The notes under the pieces: generated by a model
What the model was told of the DNA's origin: nothing
The model's database searches: none
Seen by the model: the letters and a program-made list of their open reading frames with translations, nothing else
NCBI GenBank assembly: GCA_964196565.1
Contig: CAXMUH010000157.1
Span: forward strand, 1-5,015
Reading direction: 5' to 3'
DNA from: 2-12-FULL-42-15 sp964196565
GTDB lineage: Bacteria > Pseudomonadota > Gammaproteobacteria > Coxiellales > Coxiellaceae
Length of the DNA stretch: 5,015 nucleotides
Made by a program: the position numbers and the translations under genes
Part shown: piece after piece, positions 1 to 4,858 of the stretch
Position numbering within the stretch: the first letter of the stretch is position 1
How the letters are laid out: every line of letters starts with the position of its first letter

Positions 1-1142
1 TCAAGTTTATTGGTTGTCGCATCAATTCTGAGTGTGTCAGAAATATAAGGCCCACATTCAATTTCATTGATGTAGAGCACTTCAAAATCACTGGTTTTGT
101 TTTCTCGGAATTTTTCCAACAATTCGGCTGTAATTTCTTGATTGGCTTCTCCAATCAGCTCACCGGTTTCTTTGTCCATCACGGCACGTGCCAGAGATTT
201 ACCAAAAAGGTAATCATCAGGAAGCATCAGTTGTTTAATGCCGGCTTTTTCGATTTGGCGAATATGTCGTGCTGAGATTCGACGATTTACCTCAACAATT
301 AGGTTACCCTTTTCATCATTAATGTCAGCTGCTGCTAACTCTCCACGAAGACGAGTCGGCACTAAGTCAAGAGTGACGCCTTCCGCATTTAAATGAAAAG
401 TGCTGTTTTCATAGAAAATAGCAAGAATTTCTTCGGTCTCATAAGCCAACGCACGTAAAATAACGGTTGCTGGTATTTTGCGACGTCGATCAATTCGAAC
501 AAATACACAATCTTTAGGATCAAATTCAAAATCCAACCACGAACCACGGTAAGGAATAACACGCGCAGAATAAAGCAACTTGCCCGATGAATGCGTTTTA
601 CCTTTATCATGTTCGAAAAAGACACCCGGTGAACGGTGTAATTGAGATACCACAACACGTTCTGTGCCATTAATAACAAAGCTACCCGTTTCTGTCATCA
701 CAGGAAGTTCGCCCATATACACTTCTTGCTCGCGGATATCACGAACAGTTGGGTTGTCAGCAGGACTTTCTTTATCGCAAATAATAAGACGCATTTTTAC
801 TTTTAACGGAACGGCGTAAGTTAAACCACGCAGCTTACATTCTTTTACGTCAAATACGGGTTCGCCCAAGTTATAATTCACATATTCAAGTCTGGCAAAA
901 CCTGAGTAACTGCTAATTGGAAATACAGATTTAAACGCAGCATGCAGTCCAATGTCTTTGCGTTTTTCAAGATCTAAACCTACTTGCAAAAAGCTCGCAT
1001 AAGATTTGATTTGTGTCGCCAATAAAAACGGCGTTTTTAATGCTTCTTTGCCGCGTTGACCAAGATTCAGTCGCGCACGTTTCTTCTCAGCAAAAGAACT
1101 GTCCAAAATAATTGGTTGAGCCTTTCGTTTCGTATCCGCCAT
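1..1142 (-). CDS. rpoB: RNA polymerase beta subunit, N-terminal part (cut by window edge)
   Basis: This is the 5' part of rpoB, the catalytic beta subunit of RNA polymerase. About 380 codons are visible, of about 1340 in E. coli, and the rest lies beyond position 1. The segment corresponds to the start of the protrusion and most of the lobe. Recognisable stretches are SVFPISSYSG (about residues 72-81), LGEPVFDV (92-99), INGTERVVVSQLHRSPGVFF (157-176), IPYRGSWLDFEFDPKD, RIDRRRK and GPYISDTLR near residue 364. The valine at 165 matches E. coli V146, an N-terminal rifampicin-site residue, and is wild type. The main rifampicin cluster is outside the window. The start is ATG at 1142-1140, with GGGGAA 7 nt upstream. 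It places about 12 residues (ADTKRKAQPIILDS) before the region where E. coli beta begins. It follows rplL after an attenuator-like hairpin. Identity is certain; only the exact start could be argued. Confidence 0.98.
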   Translation of the reverse strand, partial: MADTKRKAQPIILDSSFAEKKRARLNLGQRGKEALKTPFLLATQIKSYASFLQVGLDLEKRKDIGLHAAFKSVFPISSYSGFARLEYVNYNLGEPVFDVKECKLRGLTYAVPLKVKMRLIICDKESPADNPTVRDIREQEVYMGELPVMTETGSFVINGTERVVVSQLHRSPGVFFEHDKGKTHSSGKLLYSARVIPYRGSWLDFEFDPKDCVFVRIDRRRKIPATVILRALAYETEEILAIFYENSTFHLNAEGVTLDLVPTRLRGELAAADINDEKGNLIVEVNRRISARHIRQIEKAGIKQLMLPDDYLFGKSLARAVMDKETGELIGEANQEITAELLEKFRENKTSDFEVLYINEIECGPYISDTLRIDATTNKL

Positions 1143-1183
1143 TTGTATTCCCCATAAAGTCAGCTTAACTACCAATAAAAACT

Positions 1184-1212
1184 CAGTCAGTGAGACAATG
1201 CCTCACTGACTG
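1184..1212 (-). terminator. Intrinsic terminator/attenuator between rplL and rpoB
   Basis: Read on the minus strand, CAGTCAGTGAG and CTCACTGACTG form a perfect 11-bp stem around a 7-nt loop (1195-1201), followed at once by AGTTTTTATT (about 1174-1183). This is the shape of a rho-independent terminator. It sits 13 nt after the rplL stop and 41 nt before the rpoB start, with no visible promoter in between. rpoB must therefore be reached by partial read-through. E. coli has a functional attenuator in the same interval that lowers rpoBC transcription relative to the ribosomal proteins. The interrupted U-run (five T, then A) fits leaky rather than complete termination. That efficiency is inferred; the hairpin and U-run are seen. 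Confidence 0.85.
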
Positions 1213-1225
1213 TAGATTACTGAAC

Positions 1226-1606
1226 TTATTTAAGTTCGACTTCTGCACCAGCCTCAGTAAGCTGCTTTTGAATTTTCTCAGCTTCATCTTTAGCCACGCC
1301 TTCTTTAACCGTAGCAGGCGCTGACTCAACCATGTCTTTAGCTTCTTTTAAACCAAGACCTGTGATTGCGCGAATTGCTTTAATCACATTGATCTTGTTA
1401 GCACCGAAAGATTTCATGAATACGTCAAATTCAGTTTTCTCTTCAACAGCTGCTTCACCACCTGCTGCAGGTCCTGCAGCAACTGCAACAGCCGCTTGTG
1501 CTGATACACCAAATTTTTCTTCCATTTCTTTTACTAAATCACAAATATCCATCACACTCATGTTAGAGACTGCGTCTAGGATTTGTGCTTTTGTTACTTC
1601 TGCCAT
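1226..1606 (-). CDS. rplL: Large-subunit ribosomal protein bL12 (L7/L12)
   Basis: L7/L12 is the multicopy stalk protein that recruits and stimulates the translational GTPases EF-Tu, EF-G, IF2 and RF3. The product has 126 residues, near the usual 120-125. The N-terminal dimerisation helices that clamp onto L10 cover about 1-34, ending in MEEKFGV. An Ala/Gly hinge follows at about 35-55 (AAVAVAAGPAAGG). The globular C-terminal domain begins near 57 and carries NKINVIKAIRAITGLGLKEA at 70-89, which includes the Lys, Ile and Arg surface that contacts factors. The ATG at 1606-1604 has a GGAG Shine-Dalgarno 9 nt upstream. It lies 39 nt after rplJ, so the two are co-transcribed and share L10-L12 feedback. 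The strong RBS fits the need for several L12 copies per L10. A cysteine at 22 in the N-terminal helix is a minor oddity. Confidence 0.98.
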   Translation of the reverse strand: MAEVTKAQILDAVSNMSVMDICDLVKEMEEKFGVSAQAAVAVAAGPAAGGEAAVEEKTEFDVFMKSFGANKINVIKAIRAITGLGLKEAKDMVESAPATVKEGVAKDEAEKIQKQLTEAGAEVELK

Positions 1607-1645
1607 TTGTTCTTACTCCAAAGTTATTAATTTATGCACTATCTA

Positions 1646-2176
1646 TTAAGAAGCTGCTTGCTTTTGGTCACGTATTTGCCCCATCACTCGAACAAACTGA
1701 GCAACAGGTTCGTTAAAGGTACGAACCAGTTTAGTGACTGGTGCTTGTAATACACAGGCAAACTGGGTTATTGCGTCATGTCGAGATGGTAAGCTTGCAA
1801 CGGCCTTGAGTTGCTCAGGCCCTAACAATTTTCCATCTAATGCTAATGCTTTAACTTCCAGTTGGTCGTGTTTTTTAACAAAGTCACGCAACAGTCTAGC
1901 AGCAGCACCTGGTTCATCTTGTGAAAATAACAAGACTACAGGTCCTACAAGTGCATCACGGAGACAAGCAAATTCTGTCTCTTCTAATGCTCGACGCGCG
2001 AGTGTATTGCGGTAAACTTTAAGCATAACGCCTTGTTTACGTGCAGTTTCACGCAAGTCAGTCATTTCACAGACAGTCAATCCACGATAGTCTGCTGCAG
2101 CTGCCGAAATTGCATTTTTAGCAACGTCAGATAGCTCAGAAACAATCGCTTTCTTCTGTTCAATATTTAATGTCAC
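1646..2176 (-). CDS. rplJ: Large-subunit ribosomal protein uL10, extended stalk helix
   Basis: L10 anchors the L12 stalk to 23S rRNA beside L11 and also acts as translational repressor of its own mRNA when bound to L12. The protein has 176 residues against 165 in E. coli. The N-terminal RNA-binding domain is clear: EQKKAIVSELSDVAKNAISA at 6-25, ADYRGLTV at 28-35, LKVYRNTLARRALE at 52-65 and EPGAAARLLRDFVKKH at 88-103. The C-terminal helix shows three 11-residue units: FACVLQAPVTK (139-149), LVRTFNEPVAQ (150-160) and FVRVMGQIRDQ (161-171). E. coli has two such units. The start is GTG at 2176-2174, chosen because the N-terminus then matches E. coli MALN and a CGGAG box lies 8 nt upstream. rplL follows 39 nt later. 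Identity is certain; the stalk stoichiometry drawn from the repeats is inference. Confidence 0.98.
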   Translation of the reverse strand: MTLNIEQKKAIVSELSDVAKNAISAAAADYRGLTVCEMTDLRETARKQGVMLKVYRNTLARRALEETEFACLRDALVGPVVLLFSQDEPGAAARLLRDFVKKHDQLEVKALALDGKLLGPEQLKAVASLPSRHDAITQFACVLQAPVTKLVRTFNEPVAQFVRVMGQIRDQKQAAS

Positions 2177-2189
2177 TGTCTATTCTCCG
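2174..2189 (-). promoter_or_regulatory. rplJ ribosome binding site with GTG start
   Basis: CGGAG (2189-2185) lies 8 nt before a GTG codon (2176-2174). No in-frame ATG nearby gives the conserved L10 N-terminus. The GTG start weakens initiation slightly, which suits a gene whose translation is under feedback control from an upstream leader structure. Confidence 0.8.
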
Positions 2190-2199
2190 ATTATCACAA

Positions 2200-2263
2200 T
2201 TTGGAAAGCTTTCACTTTCCCCCAAAGTGTGACCGTCAACAGGAATATCTGTGTCGGTTACAC
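2200..2263 (-). promoter_or_regulatory. Structured rplJ mRNA leader, candidate L10-L12 autoregulatory site
   Basis: Two directly adjacent hairpins can be drawn on the minus strand. Positions 2263-2227 pair as GTGT/ACAC, an A-C mismatch, ACCG/CGGT, an AC/TGA internal loop and ACAG/CTGT around the loop ATATTC. Positions 2226-2200 pair as TTTGG/CCAAA, a GGG bulge and AAAG/CTTT around the loop TGAAAG. They end 11 nt before the Shine-Dalgarno. L10 leaders in gammaproteobacteria are known to carry an interrupted helix bound by the L10-L12 complex to repress rplJL translation, and the location and interrupted helices here fit that. An alternative 6-bp hairpin, CACTTT/AAAGTG with a GGGGG loop (2229-2213), would disrupt both. 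The pairings are seen; ligand and mechanism are inferred. Confidence 0.6.
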
Positions 2264-2291
2264 CGTCTGCGTGGGCGCGACAAACGATTTA

Positions 2292-2319
2292 AGTATATCT
2301 ATCTGAATTTTAAAGACAA
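2292..2319 (-). promoter_or_regulatory. Sigma70-type promoter for rplJL(-rpoB)
   Basis: On the minus strand TTGTCT (2319-2314, 4 of 6 matches to TTGACA) and TATACT (2297-2292, 5 of 6 matches to TATAAT) are separated by 16 nt. Transcription would start near 2285, giving a leader of about 108 nt before the rplJ GTG. The site lies just downstream of a strong terminator, where a new promoter is needed, and matches the position of the L10 promoter in E. coli. It rests on consensus matching and context only. Confidence 0.65.
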
Positions 2320-2353
2320 ATATACACCCACGGTCTCCGACGGTTTGCGCTGA

Positions 2354-2404
2354 CAAAAAAATATAGTTGGCTTACAAGGAGAGAATCTCTCCTTGTAGCC
2401 AACT
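2354..2404 (-). terminator. Strong intrinsic terminator after rplA
   Basis: On the minus strand AGTTGGCTACAAGGAGAG pairs with CTCTCCTTGTAAGCCAACT. This forms an 18-bp stem with a single bulged base and a 3-nt loop (stem 2365-2404). It is followed by ATATTTTTTTG, with a seven-T run at 2354-2360. The plus-strand flank after the stem is not T-rich, so the terminator serves the minus strand. It closes the rplKA unit 125 nt after the rplA stop and upstream of the rplJ promoter. Of the possible terminators in the window it has the longest stem and the best U-tract. Confidence 0.9.
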
Positions 2405-2529
2405 CATTTCATCTCAACGCTTACCGCGAATTCTTTTATCTACTAACCCCTTAATTCAAAGCGCCTATTTATTGATCGCTTTGGAAAAAATTTACCCCAA
2501 AAATCAGCAATTCTTTTGGTGCGCAAATA
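2405..2529 (-). other. rplA 3' untranslated region
   Basis: These 125 nt run from the rplA stop to the terminator stem. They hold no convincing ORF or promoter on either strand. The only structure seen is a 7-bp inverted repeat at 2457-2483, described separately. The region is AT-rich and would form the 3' tail of the rplK-rplA transcript. Confidence 0.6.
2457..2483. repeat. Inverted repeat in rplA 3' UTR
   Basis: CAAAGCG (2457-2463) and CGCTTTG (2477-2483) form a perfect 7-bp inverted repeat with a 13-nt loop. Neither strand shows the clean U-run expected of a terminator: on the plus strand GAAAAAATTT follows, and on the minus strand AATTAAGG. It could be a 3'-end stabilising hairpin or chance. 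Confidence 0.35.
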
Positions 2530-3225
2530 CTACACTGAAAGAGTGCCGCGGTCCACTGTTATTGCTGGACCCATGGTGCTGGATAAAATCAGTTTCTTAA
2601 TATAGGTTCCTTTAGCTATGCTGGGCTTCGCCTTTTTGAGATCAACCAACAATGCTTCTAAATTCTCTAACAGTGCTTTGAGTTCAAAAGTGGCTTTACC
2701 AATTGTGCTATGGATAATACCGTTCTTATCAGTACGATAACGAACCTGACCACGCTTAGCATTTCTGACAGCAGTGGCAACATCTGGTGTTACTGTACCA
2801 ACTTTAGGGTTAGGCATTAAACCTCTTGGGCCTAAAATAGTACCTAACTGACCTACAACTCGCATAGCATCAGGCGATGCGATTACCACATCAAAATCCA
2901 ACTTGCCGCTTTTCACGTCCGCTGCTAAATCTTCAAAACCAACAATATCAGCGCCTTCTTTTTTGGCAGCCTCAGCATTCGCGCCTTGCGCAAATACCGC
3001 AACACGAACATCACGTCCGGTTCCATTAGGTAATACGGTTGCACCTCGAACCACTTGGTCAGATTTGCGTGGGTCAACACCTAACTTAACTGCCACATCG
3101 ATGCTCTCAGCAAACTTTGCCGTCGCGAAATCTTTAACAAGTTTCAACGCTTCGTCTATAGAATAGTGCTTACCTGGTTCGAGCTTTTCTTTAGATGCTC
3201 TAATTCTTTTTGATCCAATCGCCAT
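2530..3225 (-). CDS. rplA: Large-subunit ribosomal protein uL1
   Basis: L1 binds 23S rRNA helices 76-78, forms the mobile L1 stalk that helps the deacylated tRNA leave the E site, and in E. coli represses translation of rplKA. The product has 231 residues (E. coli 234). Domain I is built from the N-terminus (about 1-67) and the C-terminus (about 160-231). Domain II is inserted between them. Visible signatures are FAESIDVAVKLGVDPRKSDQ (38-57), VRGATVLPNGTG (59-70), LGTILGPRGLMPNPKVGTVT (127-146) and the RNA-binding SSTMGPAITVD (215-225). The ATG shares its A with the rplK stop (TAATG), and GAGGGGG inside the last rplK codons is the Shine-Dalgarno. Translation is thus probably coupled to rplK. 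A strong terminator follows 125 nt after the stop. Confidence 0.98.
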   Translation of the reverse strand: MAIGSKRIRASKEKLEPGKHYSIDEALKLVKDFATAKFAESIDVAVKLGVDPRKSDQVVRGATVLPNGTGRDVRVAVFAQGANAEAAKKEGADIVGFEDLAADVKSGKLDFDVVIASPDAMRVVGQLGTILGPRGLMPNPKVGTVTPDVATAVRNAKRGQVRYRTDKNGIIHSTIGKATFELKALLENLEALLVDLKKAKPSIAKGTYIKKLILSSTMGPAITVDRGTLSV

Positions 3226-3239
3226 TATAAAACCCCCTC
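3223..3239 (-). promoter_or_regulatory. rplA start overlapping rplK stop, RBS inside rplK
   Basis: On the minus strand GAGGGGG (3239-3233) lies in the final rplK codons 7 nt before TAATG (3227-3223), where the rplK TAA and the rplA ATG share one base. This arrangement favours re-initiation by ribosomes finishing rplK and equal output of L11 and L1. Confidence 0.85.
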
Positions 3240-3659
3240 AGTATCAATTCCCATGCTGCGAGCTGTACCTGCAATGGTACGAACAGCTGCATCTAAATCT
3301 GCTGCGGTTAAATCAGGCTCTTTAATTTTCGCAATCTTTTCGAGTTGCTCGCGAGTTGCTTTACCGACTTTTTCTGTGTTCGGTGTGGCACTACCACTTT
3401 TAAGGCCTAACTCTTTTTTCAAGAGCACCGCGGCTGGAGGAGTTTTAGTGATGAATGTAAAACTACGATCTGCATAAACCGTAATAACAACCGGTGTAGG
3501 CAGTCCTTTTTCAATATTCTGTGTTTTTGCATTAAATGATTTGCAAAATTCCATGATGTTAACACCATGCTGACCCAACGCTGGACCAACCGGCGGACTT
3601 GGATTTGCTTCACCTGCTTTAATTTGCAGACGAATATATGCGGTTATTTTCTTCGCCAT
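3225..3659 (-). CDS. rplK: Large-subunit ribosomal protein uL11
   Basis: L11 sits at the base of the L12 stalk on the GTPase-associated region of 23S rRNA. It contacts elongation factors and is needed for RelA activation by uncharged tRNA. The product has 144 residues (E. coli 142). The N-terminal domain has the proline-rich NPSPPVGPALGQHGVNIMEF (19-38), the region that forms the thiostrepton pocket, with Pro22 and Pro26 intact. TVYADRSFTFITKTPPAAVL follows (60-79). The RNA-binding C-terminal domain ends in GTARSMGI (131-138). The C-terminus is two residues longer than in E. coli, and those last codons also make the rplA Shine-Dalgarno. The ATG at 3659-3657 has GAGG 9 nt upstream. It lies 108 nt after nusG and overlaps rplA by one base. 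Confidence 0.98.
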   Translation of the reverse strand: MAKKITAYIRLQIKAGEANPSPPVGPALGQHGVNIMEFCKSFNAKTQNIEKGLPTPVVITVYADRSFTFITKTPPAAVLLKKELGLKSGSATPNTEKVGKATREQLEKIAKIKEPDLTAADLDAAVRTIAGTARSMGIDTEGVL

Positions 3660-3732
3660 TATAAAATACCTCTGGGTTCAAACACATTTATTTAAGCAAG
3701 TGCTGCAAAATGCTCCCCGTTTTTTTATTAAA

Positions 3733-3750
3733 GTGTGGTACTCACCACAC
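3733..3750 (-). terminator. Hairpin between nusG and rplK, weak terminator or attenuator
   Basis: GTGTGGT and ACCACAC form a perfect 7-bp stem with a 4-nt loop, 17 nt past the nusG stop. On the minus strand it is followed by TTTAATAAAAAA, which is only a poor U-tract, so full termination is unlikely. It may attenuate, stabilise the upstream message or form part of the rplK leader. No good promoter is visible between it and rplK. Confidence 0.45.
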
Positions 3751-3767
3751 ACCTAAGCTAACGTATG

Positions 3768-4313
3768 TTAACTCTTTTCTACTTGGCCGAATTCCAATTC
3801 AACTGGAGTCGAACGACCAAAAATGATTACGGAAACCCGCAATCGATTCTTTTCATAATTAACGTCTTCAACCACGCCATTAAAATCTGCAAACGGGCCT
3901 TCAGTAACACGAACCATTTCACCTGGCTCAAACAATACTTTCGGTTTAGGTTTATTTTCACCTTCTTCAACACGTTGCAAAATAGCATCAGCTTCTTTAT
4001 CGGTAATCGAGGCAGGCTTTTCAGCGCTTCCACCAATAAACCCTAGCACTCGAGGAACACTTCGAACCAAATGCCAAGTTACATCATCCATTTCCATTTG
4101 TACTAAAACGTAGCCAGGGAAAAATTTACGTTCGCTTTTGCGTTTTTGACCTGAACGCATTTCAATAACTTCTTCTGTTGGCACGATAATTTCGCCAAAC
4201 TTGTCCTCTAGCCCTTTTGTCTCTATACGGTCATTCAGCACTCGAATCACATAGTTCTCGTAACCCGAATAGGCATGAATCACATACCAACGTTTTTTGT
4301 TCTCTTCAGACAT
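3768..4313 (-). CDS. nusG: Transcription termination/antitermination factor NusG
   Basis: NusG binds RNA polymerase through its N-terminal NGN domain. Through its C-terminal KOW domain it contacts either Rho (termination) or ribosomal protein S10 (transcription-translation coupling, antitermination). The product has 181 residues, exactly the E. coli length, and aligns without visible gaps. The NGN domain spans about 6-115: RWYVIHAYSGYEN (8-20), RKSERKFFPGYVLVQ (58-72) and WHLVRSVPRVLGFIGG (80-95). A linker leads to the KOW domain, FEPGEMVRVTEGPFADFNGV from 128. Ile164, Phe165 and Arg167 match E. coli positions on the surface shared by S10 and Rho. The ATG at 4313-4311 lies 3 nt after the secE stop, and AGAGG in the end of secE is its Shine-Dalgarno. 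The secE-nusG pair is tightly coupled, as in most bacteria. Confidence 0.98.
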   Translation of the reverse strand: MSEENKKRWYVIHAYSGYENYVIRVLNDRIETKGLEDKFGEIIVPTEEVIEMRSGQKRKSERKFFPGYVLVQMEMDDVTWHLVRSVPRVLGFIGGSAEKPASITDKEADAILQRVEEGENKPKPKVLFEPGEMVRVTEGPFADFNGVVEDVNYEKNRLRVSVIIFGRSTPVELEFGQVEKS

Positions 4314-4316
4314 TAA

Positions 4317-4700
4317 CTATCCTCTTTGACCGGTCATCAAGCCGATTAGCCATAGAAACAAACTATCCATACCCCATAATATCAGCGCCGTAATGATAAC
4401 CATCACCACGACAATCACTGTGGTCTGTACAGTTTCGTGTCGGGTCGGCCACACAACCTTGCGTAGCTCAGCTCTAGCACCCTTAATCTGGGCCCAACCA
4501 GCCTTGCCTTTTTTGGTTTGATAAGCTATTGCAACCAAAACCACCAATACTACTATACCTATGGCCGCACGTATAGCCCAAGATACCGAATCGTAGCGAT
4601 AATTTACAACAATGCCCACGGCAAAGATGATAAAAATAAGCAGCCATTTCATCCAATCAAAACGACTTACCGATTGCGATACATTACCTTTTGAAGCCAT
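4317..4700 (-). CDS. secE: Preprotein translocase subunit SecE, three-helix form
   Basis: SecE is an inner-membrane subunit of the SecYEG channel and clamps the two halves of SecY. The product has 127 residues, equal to E. coli, with three predicted transmembrane segments at about 17-33, 42-60 and 94-120. Most bacteria keep only the last one, so the three-helix form supports a gammaproteobacterial source. The conserved amphipathic helix that precedes the essential third segment is clear: ARAELRKVVWPTRHETVQTT (75-94), with the near-invariant Trp84-Pro85. The ATG at 4700-4698 has AAAGAGA 7 nt upstream, a modest Shine-Dalgarno. It begins 46 nt after tRNA-Trp and ends 3 nt before nusG. No separate promoter is convincing, so it is probably transcribed from the tuf/tRNA side. 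Confidence 0.97.
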   Translation of the reverse strand: MASKGNVSQSVSRFDWMKWLLIFIIFAVGIVVNYRYDSVSWAIRAAIGIVVLVVLVAIAYQTKKGKAGWAQIKGARAELRKVVWPTRHETVQTTVIVVVMVIITALILWGMDSLFLWLIGLMTGQRG

Positions 4701-4746
4701 ATACTATCTCTTTGTTGTTTATCACTTTTTTTCCAAACTTCTACTC

Positions 4747-4822
4747 TGGCAGGCCAGGAGGGAATCGAACCCCCAACCTACGGTTTTGGAGACCGTCGCT
4801 CTGCCAATTGAGCTACTGGCCT
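4747..4822 (-). tRNA. tRNA-Trp, anticodon CCA
   Basis: The 76-nt gene folds into a full cloverleaf on the minus strand. The acceptor stem is AGGCCAG/CTGGCCT (7 perfect pairs) and the D stem is GCTC/GAGC. The anticodon stem is ACGGT/ACCGT with loop CTCCAAA, placing CCA at 4789-4787. The T stem is GGGGG/CCCTC (one G-U pair) with loop TTCGATT. The discriminator base is G and the 3' CCA is encoded (4749-4747). The anticodon and G73 are the known tryptophan identity elements. It lies 36 nt after tuf and 46 nt before secE, so it is probably cut from a tuf-trnW-secE transcript. Confidence 0.97.
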
Positions 4823-4858
4823 TTAGGATTCACGCTAGCAAATCCCAAAATCTAACAG

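Noticed and set aside
389..679. Minus-strand ORF of 96 codons inside rpoB
   Set aside because: It is an out-of-frame shadow of rpoB, whose own frame is fully open across this stretch.
2270..2332. CGTGGG/CCCACG inverted repeat flanking the rplJ promoter as an operator
   Set aside because: Six base pairs separated by about 50 nt is expected by chance in a window of this size.
2367..2600. Plus-strand ORF of 77 codons in the rplA-rplJ gap
   Set aside because: It begins in the arm of the terminator stem and ends inside rplA antisense. It has no RBS and no recognisable domain.
3660..3767. L1 repressor-binding mimic and a promoter upstream of rplK
   Set aside because: I could not draw a structure matching the 23S L1 site. 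The best -10-like TTTAAT has no acceptable -35, so neither is claimed.
4826..4845. Small hairpin GGATT/AATCC between tuf and tRNA-Trp
   Set aside because: Five pairs with a 10-nt loop and no U-run is too weak to call a terminator.
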